A stretch of 64,000 bases of DNA from contig NZ_FMZZ01000001.1 of assembly GCF_900101685.1 (NCBI RefSeq), positions 186,001-250,000 on the forward strand, read 5' to 3'. This document shows, one piece after another, positions 35,517 through 45,502 of this stretch (position 1 is the first letter of the stretch; the number at the start of each line of letters is the position of its first letter). The notes under the pieces are model-generated. The model was not told where the DNA came from and did no database searches. It was given only the letters and a program-made list of their open reading frames with translations. A program made the translations under genes and the position numbers. Source of the DNA: Actinokineospora iranica. GTDB taxonomy: Bacteria; Actinomycetota; Actinomycetes; Mycobacteriales; Pseudonocardiaceae.

Positions 35517-35996
35517 TCAGGCCCGGTCGAGGATGAAGTACAAACGGTGCCCGTCGTCGGACACGAAGTCCGTGTCCTTGCCGTTCATGACACCGAGCAA
35601 CGTGTCCGGACCGGCGGCCTTGAAGTGGTCCAGCAGCGGCATCCGGTCGTACACCATCGTCGCGGTCAACTCACCGCGGTACTCGGCCATCCACAGACTG
35701 GCCTCCCCACCGTCCGCGGGCTCCGACCGCAGCGACCCATCGGCGGCGTGGCAGATCAACGGCTTCGCGTCCATCGGGGCGACGAAGTGCTTCCCGAACC
35801 AGGAAATCTCGCGCAAATACCCCAGCCGCTTGTGCCCGGTCTCCAGCGGCGTGCCGCGCCAGAGCCCGAGAATCTCCTCCACCCTGACAACCGGGAGACG
35901 CGGCCACAGCGCGTCCAATTCCCGGGGATCGACCCGCCCGACGGTATTCCGCAGCTTCTCGAAGTCAGCGCGTGCGCTGTCGTTTGTCACTATCAT
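35517..35996 (-). CDS. GXWXG/DUF4334 domain protein
   Basis: The 159-residue protein has the GXWXG motif region (LGLWRGTPLETGHKRLGYL) followed by the DUF4334 block (YRGELTATMVYDRMPLLDHF, DTLLGVMNGKD, YFILDR). The family is widespread in actinobacteria and fungi and has no assigned function; the fold is predicted to be lipocalin-like. The start at 35996 has no strong ribosome site. Confidence 0.8.
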   Translation of the reverse strand: MIVTNDSARADFEKLRNTVGRVDPRELDALWPRLPVVRVEEILGLWRGTPLETGHKRLGYLREISWFGKHFVAPMDAKPLICHAADGSLRSEPADGGEASLWMAEYRGELTATMVYDRMPLLDHFKAAGPDTLLGVMNGKDTDFVSDDGHRLYFILDRA

Positions 35997-36155
35997 GTTC
36001 TTAGATGCTGGTTCCAGCGGTAGCCACAGTGCAAAGATTCGGAGCTTGTACACCCGATAGTGTGGCGAACCCGCATTCCATCCGGTGATCGCCCGCCGCG
36101 ACCCATACCGTTTTCAGGTTGTGACCAAGCCATCCTCGGCAAGCACACTGTCCTG

Positions 36156-36530
36156 ATGAGCGGCACCACCCCCGACGCGCAGACGATCATCGCGCGGTTG
36201 CGGCGACCCGAACGCCTCTGGACACGGGACGAGGTCCATGTCCGCCCGTCGCCGGTGCCCGCCGTGCCCGGTGTCTACGGCTGGCATTTCACTTCCGCCC
36301 CGCACGAGTCCCTGGACGGGGGCCGTCTGCTGTATGTGGGCGTCGCACCGCGGCAGATCCGCGGCCCGGTGAGACAGCACTTCCGGGGCAACGCGGCGGG
36401 CTCGACCCTGCGCCTGACCCTGGGCTGCCTGCTGGGCCTGGAACTCCGGCAGGTCGGAGTCGCGGGTCAACGCGTTCTCCTTCGCCGCCGAGCAGGCGGG
36501 CACCTGCTCCAGGACAGGGTTCTCCAGATG
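36156..36530 (+). pseudogene. GIY-YIG nuclease-like gene, frameshifted near its end
   Basis: The first 100 codons encode a GIY-YIG-like domain: VPAVPGVYGWHF (GIY strand), GRLLYVGVAP (YVG strand), VRQHFRGNAAGSTLRLTLGCLLGLELR. After about 36455 the family sequence (ESRVNAFSFAAEQAG) continues only in another frame and soon meets a stop, TGA at about 36530. The original frame runs on without family resemblance to 36602. Either the gene is a truncated pseudogene or a one-base error is present. Intact relatives are small actinobacterial nuclease-like proteins. Confidence 0.55.
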
Positions 36531-36703
36531 AGATCCACCCTGAATCCGGTGACCACAACCTCTCCAATCGATAGCGACCCGATCCGGGCGGATGCCGACT
36601 GATCGAAGGTCGACCCCACGGCCCGAGCGTGGACAGAACGCCGTCGGCGTGTCGGGGTGCGGTTGGGCGGGACGGCGATCACCGCGTGCGAGACTGCTCG
36701 GCG

Positions 36704-39700
36704 ATGTTCACACCGACCGATCTCGCCGATCTGCTGGAATGTGAGCACCGCAGTGTCCTGAACCAGGCGTTCGCCGCCGGATTGCCCGGGGCGCCTCGGC
36801 CGGACCGGGGCGGCGACCGGCTCGCGGTGAAGCACGGCCGGGCGCACGAGCAGGCGACCCTGTCCCGGCTGCGGCAGGAGCGGCACGCGGTCATCGAGAT
36901 CGATCTCGGCGCGGACGCTGTCGCGGCGACCAAGGAGGCGCTGGCCTCCGGCGCCCCGGTGATCTACCAGGCCGCTTTCGACGACGGCGAGTTCCGCGGC
37001 CGGGCCGACTTCCTGCTGCGGGACGCCGAGGGGCGCTACGAGGTCCACGACACCAAACTCGCCCGGCACGCCCGCCCCGCCGCGGTGCTCCAGGTGGCCG
37101 CCTACGCCGACGCGCTGCGGCGCGCGGGGTGGCCCGCGGGGCCGAACATGCACCTGCTGCTCGGCGACGGCAGCACGCGGACGCTGCGGGTGGCGGACTT
37201 CCTGCCGCTGCTGCACCGGTTGCGCGCGCGGCTCCTGCGGCGGGAGCCGCGGCTTCCCGACCGGCTGTGGGCCGATCCGCGGCCCGCGTGCGCGAGTTGC
37301 GGGTTCGCCGCCCACTGCGCGTCCGGGCGGGAGACCGACCGGGACCTGTCCCTGGTCGCGGGTATGCGCTCGGGCCAGCGGCGCAAGCTGGTCGACGCGG
37401 GGATGGGAACCATCGACGCGCTGGCAGCCGCGGGCCCCGACGACCGGCCCAAGGACATGACCGAGGGGTCGTTCGCGGCGCTGCGGGCGCAGGCCGCGAT
37501 CCAGGTCCGGCAGGACCGCACCGGCGAGGTCGCCTACGAGATCATCGATCCGACCGCGCTGGCGGAACTGCCGCAGCCGAGCCCGGGCGACGTCTTCTTC
37601 GACATGGAAGGCGATCCGTACGCGCTCGACGGCGGCGGGATCGAGTACCTGTTCGGCGCGGTCACCGCTGACGGCGGGCCGCGTTTCACCCCGTTCTGGG
37701 CGCACTCGCGGGCCCAGGAGAAACACGCCTTCGAGCGGTTCGTCGACTTCGCGACCGACCGGCTCGCCGCGCACCCCGGCTCGCACATCTACCACTACGC
37801 CCCGTACGAGGTGACCGCGCTCAAGCGGCTGGCCGCCGTGCACGGCACCCGCGAGGAAGCCGTCGACAGCCTGCTGCGCGAGGGCGCGCTGATCGACCTC
37901 TATGCCGTGGTGCGCAAGGCATTGCGAGTGTCGCAACGGTCTTATTCCATCAAAGACCTCGAACCCCTCTACATGCCCTCGGCTCGCTCGGGCGAGGTCA
38001 AGAACGCCGCGTCCAGCATCGAGGCGTACGAGGATTACCTGACCCTGACCCAACTCGGCGATACCGAGAAGGCCGCCGCCGTGCTGCGGGAAGTGGCCGA
38101 CTACAACGAGTACGACTGCGTTTCCACGCTCCGCCTGTTCGAGTACCTGCACAAGGTCCGCGCCGAAGCGGGTATCGACCCTGCCAAGCCTGCCGACGAG
38201 TCCGATATGGACGTCCTGTTAAGACAGACCGAAGAGGATTTGGCCGCCGAGCGCCGAGCTGAGCGGGCCGCCCGCATGGCCGCGCTGGTCGACCCGCTGT
38301 TGGACGGACTTCCCGACAACCCGGCCGACTTCGGTCCAGACGAGCGGGCCCGCGCGCTGCTCGCGGCCGCGGTCGGCTACCACCGGCGGGAGACCAACCC
38401 CGCGTGGTGGGATTTCTTCCGCCAACTCTCCGCGCCGCTGACCGACTTGGAAGCCGACACCGCTTGCGCGGTCCCGGTTTCGGTGCGCGCCGAGCCCTGG
38501 GTGGCCCCGACAGGTCGCGTGCGCACCGCCAAGCGGACCGTGCACATCGTCTGCGCCGCCGACCAACCGCACCTGTTCTCCCCCCGCGACCAGGTGCGGC
38601 TCCGCTATGCGGGCACTCACCGCAACGCCGTGGTCACTTCCGCGTCGACCGACCGCCTGACCGTCGAGGAAAGCTGCAAACCCGACGAGATCACCGACGA
38701 CCGCCCGCTGGCGGTCCTCCCCGGTGAGCCGGTGCGGCCCACGCCCAAGGACGAGGCCATCGCCGACCTCGCCCAGTCCGTTGTGGACGGACTCCCCGCT
38801 CTCCCCGAACACCCGGGGATCGACCTGCTCCGCGGCTCACCACCCCGGCTCCGCGGCGGGAAACCACTCCCCCCGGCGACCGACGACCTGGTGCACACCG
38901 TGATCAAGGCCGTCGACGCGCTCGACGGCTCGACGTTGGCCGTGCAAGGCCCGCCGGGCGCGGGCAAGACCTACCTGGCCGGAAAGCTGATCGCCCACTT
39001 GGTGCGCGCGGGCAGAACCGTCGCCGTCACCTCCACCAGCCACAAGGCCGTGGAGAACGTCCTGACCGCGGCCCTGTCCGCGGCGCCGGACCTCCCCTGC
39101 GCCAAGCAGGCCAAGGTCCCCGACCCCGACAGCGCCTGGGACCAGCCCAAGTCCTACCCACAGTTGGCCAAATGGCGGACCGAACACGACACCGGCCACC
39201 TCGTCGGCGGCACAGCGTGGACTTTCGCCAACAACTCGGTGCGCGCCCACCCGTTCGACGTCCTCGTCATCGACGAGGCAGGCCAGTTCGCCCTGGCCGA
39301 CGCCCTCGCGGTGTCCACCGCGGCCAAAAACCTTGTCCTGCTCGGCGATCCCCAACAACTCCCGCAGGTCGTGCAGGGCACCCACCCGCCCGGCAGCGAC
39401 TCATCGGCACTCGGCCACCTGGTCGGCGACGCCGATGTCATTCCCGCGAACCTGGGTTACTTCCTCGACCAAACCCGAAGAATGCACCCGGCCGTCTGCG
39501 CCCCCGTGTCCCACCTGTCCTACGCGGGCCTGCTCCATGCCCACCCCAGCACCGCCGACCGCCGCATCGAAGGCGTCCCCTCCGGCCTCTACCTGGCCGA
39601 AGTCAACCACCACGCCAACACCACCCGGTCAGTGGAAGAAGCCGCCGCCGTGACCAAGATCGTGGCGGCCCTGCACAACCGAACCTGGACCGACCAGGGA

Positions 39701-40078
39701 ACCACCCGCCCCCTAGGCGACGAGGACATCCTCGTCGTGGCCCCGTACAACCTCCAAACCCGCACAGTGGCAGGGGAACTGGAACGTGCGGGCTTCCCCG
39801 GCGTCCGAGTCGGCACCGTGGACCGCTTCCAAGGCCAGGAAGCCCCCGTCGTGATCACGACCATGACCTCGTCGTCAGCGGTGGACCTCCCCCGCGGCCT
39901 GGACTTCCTCCTGTCCCGCAACCGCCTGAACGTCGCTCTCTCCCGGGCCCAGGCGGTGGCCATCCTGGTCTGCTCCCCCCGCCTGGTCGAAGCCGACATC
40001 CGCACCGTCGACCAGATGCGCCTGGTCTCCGGCATGATCGGCCTGATGAACGCCGCAACCCCGGTCGACTTCACCTGA
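36704..40078 (+). CDS. TM0106-type RecB nuclease / RNase H / DNA2-like helicase fusion
   Basis: The 1124-residue protein has three parts. Residues 1 to about 220 are a RecB/Cas4-like nuclease domain with a Cys cluster (ACASCGFAAHCAS). Residues about 280-500 are a DEDD/RNase H-like exonuclease (VFFDMEGDPYALDGGG, YNEYDCVSTLRLFEYL). Residues about 730-1110 are a superfamily-1 DNA2/Upf1-type helicase with Walker A GPPGAGKTYLA near residue 749, DEAGQ, GDPQQLPQV, TVDRFQGQEAPVV and NRLNVALSRAQ. It probably processes nucleic-acid ends in repair or defence. The ATG at 36704 begins MFTPTDLADLLECEHRS, the normal TM0106 start. Confidence 0.88.
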   Translation: MFTPTDLADLLECEHRSVLNQAFAAGLPGAPRPDRGGDRLAVKHGRAHEQATLSRLRQERHAVIEIDLGADAVAATKEALASGAPVIYQAAFDDGEFRGRADFLLRDAEGRYEVHDTKLARHARPAAVLQVAAYADALRRAGWPAGPNMHLLLGDGSTRTLRVADFLPLLHRLRARLLRREPRLPDRLWADPRPACASCGFAAHCASGRETDRDLSLVAGMRSGQRRKLVDAGMGTIDALAAAGPDDRPKDMTEGSFAALRAQAAIQVRQDRTGEVAYEIIDPTALAELPQPSPGDVFFDMEGDPYALDGGGIEYLFGAVTADGGPRFTPFWAHSRAQEKHAFERFVDFATDRLAAHPGSHIYHYAPYEVTALKRLAAVHGTREEAVDSLLREGALIDLYAVVRKALRVSQRSYSIKDLEPLYMPSARSGEVKNAASSIEAYEDYLTLTQLGDTEKAAAVLREVADYNEYDCVSTLRLFEYLHKVRAEAGIDPAKPADESDMDVLLRQTEEDLAAERRAERAARMAALVDPLLDGLPDNPADFGPDERARALLAAAVGYHRRETNPAWWDFFRQLSAPLTDLEADTACAVPVSVRAEPWVAPTGRVRTAKRTVHIVCAADQPHLFSPRDQVRLRYAGTHRNAVVTSASTDRLTVEESCKPDEITDDRPLAVLPGEPVRPTPKDEAIADLAQSVVDGLPALPEHPGIDLLRGSPPRLRGGKPLPPATDDLVHTVIKAVDALDGSTLAVQGPPGAGKTYLAGKLIAHLVRAGRTVAVTSTSHKAVENVLTAALSAAPDLPCAKQAKVPDPDSAWDQPKSYPQLAKWRTEHDTGHLVGGTAWTFANNSVRAHPFDVLVIDEAGQFALADALAVSTAAKNLVLLGDPQQLPQVVQGTHPPGSDSSALGHLVGDADVIPANLGYFLDQTRRMHPAVCAPVSHLSYAGLLHAHPSTADRRIEGVPSGLYLAEVNHHANTTRSVEEAAAVTKIVAALHNRTWTDQGTTRPLGDEDILVVAPYNLQTRTVAGELERAGFPGVRVGTVDRFQGQEAPVVITTMTSSSAVDLPRGLDFLLSRNRLNVALSRAQAVAILVCSPRLVEADIRTVDQMRLVSGMIGLMNAATPVDFT

Positions 40079-40145
40079 CGCGCCATCGCCCCGGCAGAAC
40101 CAGCCACCGCCAGCGACAATCTGATCGGCTGCATAAGGTGCCGAC

Positions 40146-40895
40146 ATGACCGAGACTGGCCCACCGCCGAAGCGTCCAGCCGACGCTGCCAGCTACACCC
40201 CGATGATCACCGAGGACCATGCCAAGCGCATCCGCCAATGGCATGAGAGCGCCTACAACACCGGGAAGGCGGAAGCCCGTTCTGACCAAACGGTCACCTA
40301 CCTGGGCAGGACATTGGCAATCCCGCCCGAGATCATGCCGATCACGCGCGTGTCCCATCTTCTCGGCGAGGCTGTCCTGGCCGAGGTCCGCGAAAGCGAC
40401 CGCGTTCTCGACATGGGGACCGGAAGCGGTGTCAACGCCATCCTGGCGGCCTCGCAAGCCGCCGACGTCCTGGCGGTCGACATCAACCCGCACGCGGTCG
40501 AGGCGGCCCGGCGAAATGCCGAGCGCAATGGTGTCGCGGATCGGATCGAGGTCCGCCACAGCGACGTGTTCAGCGATGTCGACGGCAGATTCGACCTGAT
40601 TGTCTTCGACCCTCCATTCCGGTGGTTCGCCCCTCGGGACCAGTTCGAGGTCGCCATGACAGACGAGAACTACCGCGCGATGACCGAGTTCTTCGCCGCC
40701 GCGAAGCGGCACCTCACCCCGACTGGCAGAATGCTGATCTTCTTCGGCACCTCCGGCGACCTGCCCTACCTGACGCACCTGGCCGACCAGGCGGATTTCA
40801 GGACAGAGATCATCGCTCAAGAACACTTGGAGAAGGACGACTGGAGGGTCGACTACTTCACGTTCCGTATGACTCGGGACCGCCGGCCAACGTGA
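40146..40895 (+). CDS. SAM-dependent methyltransferase with DPPF motif
   Basis: The 249-residue class I methyltransferase has motif I VLDMGTGSGVNAILAA, an acidic strand VLAVDINPHAVEAA, and motif IV FDLIVFDPPFRW. The DPPF tetrad resembles the NPPY/DPPY of HemK/PrmC and of N6-adenine enzymes, so the target may be protein glutamine, RNA or DNA. The family member cannot be fixed. It follows the helicase-nuclease gene by 67 bases with a possible TAAGGT -10, so it may have its own promoter. Confidence 0.75.
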   Translation: MTETGPPPKRPADAASYTPMITEDHAKRIRQWHESAYNTGKAEARSDQTVTYLGRTLAIPPEIMPITRVSHLLGEAVLAEVRESDRVLDMGTGSGVNAILAASQAADVLAVDINPHAVEAARRNAERNGVADRIEVRHSDVFSDVDGRFDLIVFDPPFRWFAPRDQFEVAMTDENYRAMTEFFAAAKRHLTPTGRMLIFFGTSGDLPYLTHLADQADFRTEIIAQEHLEKDDWRVDYFTFRMTRDRRPT

Positions 40896-41015
40896 TACCC
40901 ACCCAGGTCGCACGGCCAGAAACGCCGCGAGCCAGGTCCGTCAGTGACCGGGTGACGATCTCTGAGTGTTGAGAACCTGTGCCGGGGTCGTGGTGAGTTG
41001 GGTGGACATGTTCTT

Positions 41016-41035
41016 CCTCGCACAGTGGTGCGAGG
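41016..41035. repeat. Perfect small hairpin upstream of the membrane-protein gene
   Basis: CCTCGCACAGTGGTGCGAGG forms an eight-base-pair stem with an AGTG loop. It lies in the 238-base gap between the methyltransferase and the membrane-protein gene and could be a terminator or a 5' leader element; no T tract follows. No other feature was seen in the gap. Confidence 0.35.
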
Positions 41036-41133
41036 TTGTCACGTTCGTGGTCGTGGTGTCGATTCCCTGTCTGTGCGGGGCGAGGGTGTCCGCCGACTCT
41101 CAGAGAACGCAGCAGGACGGACCCGGAGGCCTC

Positions 41134-42816
41134 ATGTCGACCGATCAGCGCACCGCCAGGACCGAGATCGCCGCCCCGGCGTGGCGGGAACGGGTGGTGC
41201 TCGGGGCGCTGTGGGTGGTGGGGGGTGTGCCGGTCCTGCTGGCCCTCGCCGAGGTGTTTCGGGCGCCGCGGTTGAACTTCAACGACTTCTGGCTTGTGCT
41301 GGGGATGACCACGCGCCCGGACGGGGCCTTCGACATCTCCAAGACCACCACGCTCATGCAGGGCCAGCCCATGGAGTTGGTCAGCATCGTCTACTGGTTG
41401 GACGCGAGGCTCTTCGCGGGCTCGAACCAGGCCCTCGGGGTGTTCACCGTGCTGCTGTCCCTGGCCGCCCTCGCCGCGATGGCCGCCATGCTCCGCACCC
41501 GCTTCACCGGCCGCACCAGGGTCGCGGTCCTGGCCGGGCTGTCCGCCCTGGTGTTCTCCTCCGCCGCGATCACCTACTTCGGCATCGGCATGATGGGCGC
41601 GTGGTGGCTGCTCGGCCTCACCCCCGCCGTGATCGCCATCGCCTTCGCCCACCACGGCAGAACTCTCCCCGCCACCGTCTTCGGGGCGCTGGCCTGCCTC
41701 GGCCACGGAACCGGGCTGCCCGTCTGGGCCGCCCTCGTCCTCGTCGCCTGGCTCCGCCGCGACTCCCGGTGGCGCCTGCTCGTCCCCGCGATCGCGGGCG
41801 CCGTCACCGCCACGCTCTGGCTGCTCGCTCCCGGCGGCACCGGCCCCAAGAGACCTGACGTCATCGGCGCGGACACCCTGCTGGCCACCACCCTGGCAAC
41901 CCTCGGCAAAATCTGGTCCAGCGCCTCACCTGACCTCGCGATCCTCGCCGGCGCCCTGACCGCCGCCATCCTCGCCGCCATCGCCACCACCCTCGCCGCA
42001 GAACGGCTCCGCCCCGCCGAACCCACCCGCCCGCACGACGCAGGCTGGGCAGGCCTGGCCGCGCACACCGCCATCGCCGCCGCCATGATCGGCGTCAGCC
42101 GCGGCGGCTACGGCACGGCTGAAGGACTCGCGCCCCGCTACGCCGCCCTGTCCCTGCTGTTCACCGCCGCCGTCCTCGTCCTCGCCCTCAGCCGCGGCCC
42201 CCGAACCGTCCGCGCCCACGCCGTCCCCATCACCCTCGCCGTCGCCCTGGCCAGCTACGGCATCGGCACCGGCAACGCCGCCGAAACCCGCCGCCAGTAC
42301 CCCTTCACTCCCACCCTCGCCGTCGCCATGCGCCTGGACGCCCCCCACATGATCAGCAGGAACTACGCCTACCCCGGCCACATCGGCATCCTGCGAACCC
42401 TGCGCGTCTACCCCTTCACCGACGACTTCACCCTCGGCTGCGGCGGCCCCGAACTCGGCCACCACATCGACCTCGCCACGGTCCGCGACCTCCCCGGTCC
42501 CGGCGCGGGAACCACCACCGTCGGCCACATCGAGACCCCCGGCGGCGTCACCGGCGACACCGACATCAGCGGCTGGGCCATGATCAACGGCGAACAGGCC
42601 GCCTGCGTCCTCGTCGTCGACCCGGCAGGCACCGTCGTCGGCGGCGGCGCCACCGGCCTGCCCCGACGAGACATCATCACCTCGGGCACCGTCTGGGGCA
42701 CCGGCCGCGCGGGCTGGCAAGCCGTCGCCAAACCCGGCACCGACGACGGCGCGGTCCTCCTCCGCCACGGCGACACCTACTACCGGGTCACCTCGGGAAC
42801 CGAACCCGCGCCCTGA
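41134..42816 (+). CDS. Polytopic membrane protein of unknown function
   Basis: The 560-residue protein has about ten hydrophobic segments spread over residues 20-415, an Ala-rich composition and short charged loops, then a ~130-residue extracytoplasmic C-terminal domain (GGPELGHHIDLATV, DTDISGWAMINGEQAACVLVVD). The layout resembles GT-C-type glycosyltransferases or mycobacterial arabinosyltransferase-like proteins, but no catalytic signature is seen. GGAGGCCTC precedes the ATG at 41134. Its stop is four bases from the end of the convergent ctaD. Confidence 0.65.
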   Translation: MSTDQRTARTEIAAPAWRERVVLGALWVVGGVPVLLALAEVFRAPRLNFNDFWLVLGMTTRPDGAFDISKTTTLMQGQPMELVSIVYWLDARLFAGSNQALGVFTVLLSLAALAAMAAMLRTRFTGRTRVAVLAGLSALVFSSAAITYFGIGMMGAWWLLGLTPAVIAIAFAHHGRTLPATVFGALACLGHGTGLPVWAALVLVAWLRRDSRWRLLVPAIAGAVTATLWLLAPGGTGPKRPDVIGADTLLATTLATLGKIWSSASPDLAILAGALTAAILAAIATTLAAERLRPAEPTRPHDAGWAGLAAHTAIAAAMIGVSRGGYGTAEGLAPRYAALSLLFTAAVLVLALSRGPRTVRAHAVPITLAVALASYGIGTGNAAETRRQYPFTPTLAVAMRLDAPHMISRNYAYPGHIGILRTLRVYPFTDDFTLGCGGPELGHHIDLATVRDLPGPGAGTTTVGHIETPGGVTGDTDISGWAMINGEQAACVLVVDPAGTVVGGGATGLPRRDIITSGTVWGTGRAGWQAVAKPGTDDGAVLLRHGDTYYRVTSGTEPAP

Positions 42817-42820
42817 GCGG

Positions 42821-44596
42821 TCACTTGGCTCGTGGATCGTCCTGGTCGTCCTGGTCGCCCTGGTCGTCCGGCTGGGTTCCCGCTGCGAGGACTTCCGAAG
42901 GCGCGGCGGGGCGACGGCCGCCGACGACTGCCTCTTCCCGGAAGCGGTCGACCATGTGCGGGTAGTGGAGTTCGAAGGCTGGGCGCTCAGAGCGGATCTT
43001 GGGAAGTTCGGTGAAGTTGTGCCGAGGGGGCGGGCTGCTGGTCGCCCATTCGAGGGAGTTGCCGTAGCCCCAGGGGTCGTCGGCGTCGACCGGCTCGCCG
43101 AAGCGGTAGCTGTGGATGACGTTCCAGATGAACGGCAGCACCGACGCGCCGAGGACGAAGGCGCCGATCGTGGAGACGGCGTGCATCAGGGCGAACTGGT
43201 CGCCGGGGAGGTAGTCGGCGTAGCGGCGGGGCATTCCCGCGTTGCCGAGCCAGTGCTGCACGAGAAAAGTGAGGTGAAATCCGATGAATGTGGTCCAGAA
43301 ATGAAGTTTTCCCAGTCCCTCGTCGAGGAAGCGGCCGGTCATCTTGGGGAACCAGAAGTAGATCCCCGCGAAGGTGGCGAACACGATCGTGCCGAACAGG
43401 ACGTAGTGGAAGTGCGCGACGATGAAATAGGTGTCGTGCACGTGGAAGTCGATCGCGGGCGCGGCCAGCAGCACGCCGGTGAGCCCGCCGAGCAGGAAGG
43501 TGACGAGGAATCCGAGGGTGAACAGCATGGGTGTCTCGAAGGTGAGCTGCCCGCGCCACATCGTGCCGATCCAGTTGAAGAACTTGATGCCGGTCGGGAC
43601 GGCGATCATGAACGACAGGAAGGCGAAGAACGGCAGCAGGACCGCGCCGGTCGCGAACATGTGGTGCGCCCAGACCGTCATCGACAGCGCCATGATCCCG
43701 ATCGTGGCGAAGACCAGCGCTTTGTAGCCGAACAACGGTTTCCGGCTGAACACCGGGATGATCTCGCTGACGATCCCGAAGTACGGCAGCGCCACGATGT
43801 AGACCTCGGGGTGGCCGAAGAACCAGAACATGTGCTGCCACATGATGGCCCCCGCGCCGGAGGCGTCGAACACGTGCGCGCCGATCAGCCGGTCGGCGAG
43901 CAGGCCGAACAGGGCCGCGGTCAGAATCGGGAACGCCAGCAGCACTAGGACGCTGGTGAACAGGATGTTCCAGGTGAAGATCGGCATCCGCCACATCGTC
44001 ATCCCCGGGGCACGCAGGCACACGATCGTGGTGAGCATGTTGACCGCCCCGAGGATCGTCGCCAAGCCCCCGATGATGAGCCCCACCGCCCACAGGTTTC
44101 CCCCCGGTCCGGGTGAGTGGGCACTGGTGGACAGCGGTGTGTAGGCGAACCAGCCGAAATCGGCCGCGCCGCCGGGCGTGACGAACCCCGCCATGGTGAT
44201 GATTCCCCCGAACAGGTACAGCCAGTAGGACATCGCGTTGAGCCGGGGAAACGCCACGTCCGGTGACCCGATTTGCAGGGGCAGCACGTAGTTGGCGAAC
44301 CCGAACACGTTCGGGGTGGCGTAGAGCAGCATCATCACCGTGCCGTGCATGGTGAACAGCTGGTTGTACTGCTCCAGCGAGAGGAACTGGAGCCCGGGCA
44401 CGCCAAGCTCCGCGCGCATCAGCAGGGCCATCAGGCCGCCCGCGAGGAAGAACGCGAACGACGTGGTCAGGTACAGGATTCCGATCTGCTTGTGATCGGT
44501 CGTGCGGATCAGCGCCAGCAACGCCGACCCGCGCGGGGCACGCCGTACCGGGTACGGACGAGTCGGGACCGGCGTCGCTGACTGGGTGAGCGCCAC
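42821..44596 (-). CDS. ctaD: Cytochrome c oxidase subunit I (aa3 type)
   Basis: The 591-residue, twelve-helix protein has the haem and copper ligands: MHGTVMMLL (low-spin haem His), [13 protein letters not shown] (CuB His and cross-linked Tyr), WAHHMF, and [16 protein letters not shown] (CuB/haem a3 His). The end has the actinobacterial [15 protein letters not shown] motif and a Asp-rich tail. The GTG at 44596 follows GAGGAGTCCCA. It stands alone: no subunit II, III or haem A genes are adjacent, so it may be an extra copy. Confidence 0.94.
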   Translation of the reverse strand: MALTQSATPVPTRPYPVRRAPRGSALLALIRTTDHKQIGILYLTTSFAFFLAGGLMALLMRAELGVPGLQFLSLEQYNQLFTMHGTVMMLLYATPNVFGFANYVLPLQIGSPDVAFPRLNAMSYWLYLFGGIITMAGFVTPGGAADFGWFAYTPLSTSAHSPGPGGNLWAVGLIIGGLATILGAVNMLTTIVCLRAPGMTMWRMPIFTWNILFTSVLVLLAFPILTAALFGLLADRLIGAHVFDASGAGAIMWQHMFWFFGHPEVYIVALPYFGIVSEIIPVFSRKPLFGYKALVFATIGIMALSMTVWAHHMFATGAVLLPFFAFLSFMIAVPTGIKFFNWIGTMWRGQLTFETPMLFTLGFLVTFLLGGLTGVLLAAPAIDFHVHDTYFIVAHFHYVLFGTIVFATFAGIYFWFPKMTGRFLDEGLGKLHFWTTFIGFHLTFLVQHWLGNAGMPRRYADYLPGDQFALMHAVSTIGAFVLGASVLPFIWNVIHSYRFGEPVDADDPWGYGNSLEWATSSPPPRHNFTELPKIRSERPAFELHYPHMVDRFREEAVVGGRRPAAPSEVLAAGTQPDDQGDQDDQDDPRAK

Positions 44597-45097
44597 TGGG
44601 ACTCCTCGGGCAGACCAAGCGGACAACCCCAGGGCTACCCTGCGGTTCGGCGCCCTATCCCTCGGTTCCCCCGGTATTCATGCACCCTGCGCGTGGTGAG
44701 CAGTTGGCGGACAGGGCGATCGTCGCGAAGGACAGCGCCCAGCCGCGCCCGCGGGCCCACGCGGCGTCATCGACCGCGACGGCCGTGTCCCGCGGGTCGC
44801 GCACCTCGCCGTCGGCCAGGCTCACGCCGGGCAGCCACCGGAAGGCACGGGCGAAACCGGCAAACCGGCCCACGCCGGAAACCGCGCGGCGAGCAACCGG
44901 CGGACTGTCGCGGTGTCCACCAGGGGTGGGCAACGGCGAGCGGACAACATCATCTCCTAGGCCGGGAACCATGACCTTCTCCCTCTCCAACTGGGGATAG
45001 TCGAACGAGTTCGCCGACGAGAGCCGCCCTCGCGACTGTTGCGCGGATGTGATCTTCTCCGTGGAGTCACTGTCACGCGCTGGGGTACTCCTTGCTC
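44597..45097. other. Gene-poor stretch with a phosphotransferase remnant
   Basis: Contains the ctaD promoter side and the phosphotransferase-like remnant described separately. An inner region up to 45097 includes the promoter of the lipoprotein-USP operon. No intact gene is seen. Confidence 0.45.
44658..44825 (-). pseudogene. Remnant of an aminoglycoside-phosphotransferase-like gene
   Basis: On the minus strand AVAVDDAAWARGRGWALSFA followed by [19 protein letters not shown] resembles the extreme C-terminus of APH/phosphotransferase-family proteins, whose consensus there is VDDATWARGRGWALxxALIxLPYYxxTNP. Nothing upstream matches the kinase core. It is a short decayed fragment. Confidence 0.35.
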
Positions 45098-45502
45098 GTG
45101 GCAGAGCGCGACGGCTTTCGGCGTCCGGGCGGTGGACCGCTGCCCGTGGCCATGCTCTGCGTTCTCGTGCTGTCCGCGTGCGGGATGTCCGACGATCCCC
45201 CGAGCGCGCCCCCGAGCCCGAGCAGCACGGTCCCGGCGACGTCGGAGACCGCCGCGGACGTGCTCACGCTGCGCGGACGGGTGAGCCACGGGATCGAGCC
45301 GGGGTGCCTGCTCCTGACCGATGGCGGCCAGACGTATCTGCTGCTGGGCGCGCGGGAGCGGTTGCCCGAGTCAGGCGAGGTCACTGTCCGCGGCCGCCCC
45401 CGGCCGGAGATGGCGACGACCTGCCAGCAAGGCGTCCCGCTGCTGGTCCTGGACGTGCTCGACGCCAGCACGGCCCCACCCACACCGGAAGGAACGCGAT
45501 GA
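45098..45502 (+). CDS. Small secreted lipoprotein
   Basis: The 134-residue protein has a short basic start, a hydrophobic stretch and a lipobox LVLSACGMSDD (Cys near residue 27), then a Pro/Ser linker and a small beta-rich domain (VLTLRGRVSHGIEPGCLLLTDG, GEVTVRGRPRP, VPLLVLDVLDAS) resembling OB-fold lipoproteins. The GTG at 45098 was chosen because a signal peptide needs the preceding Arg residues. Its stop overlaps the next ATG as ATGA. Confidence 0.7.
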   Translation: MAERDGFRRPGGGPLPVAMLCVLVLSACGMSDDPPSAPPSPSSTVPATSETAADVLTLRGRVSHGIEPGCLLLTDGGQTYLLLGARERLPESGEVTVRGRPRPEMATTCQQGVPLLVLDVLDASTAPPTPEGTR

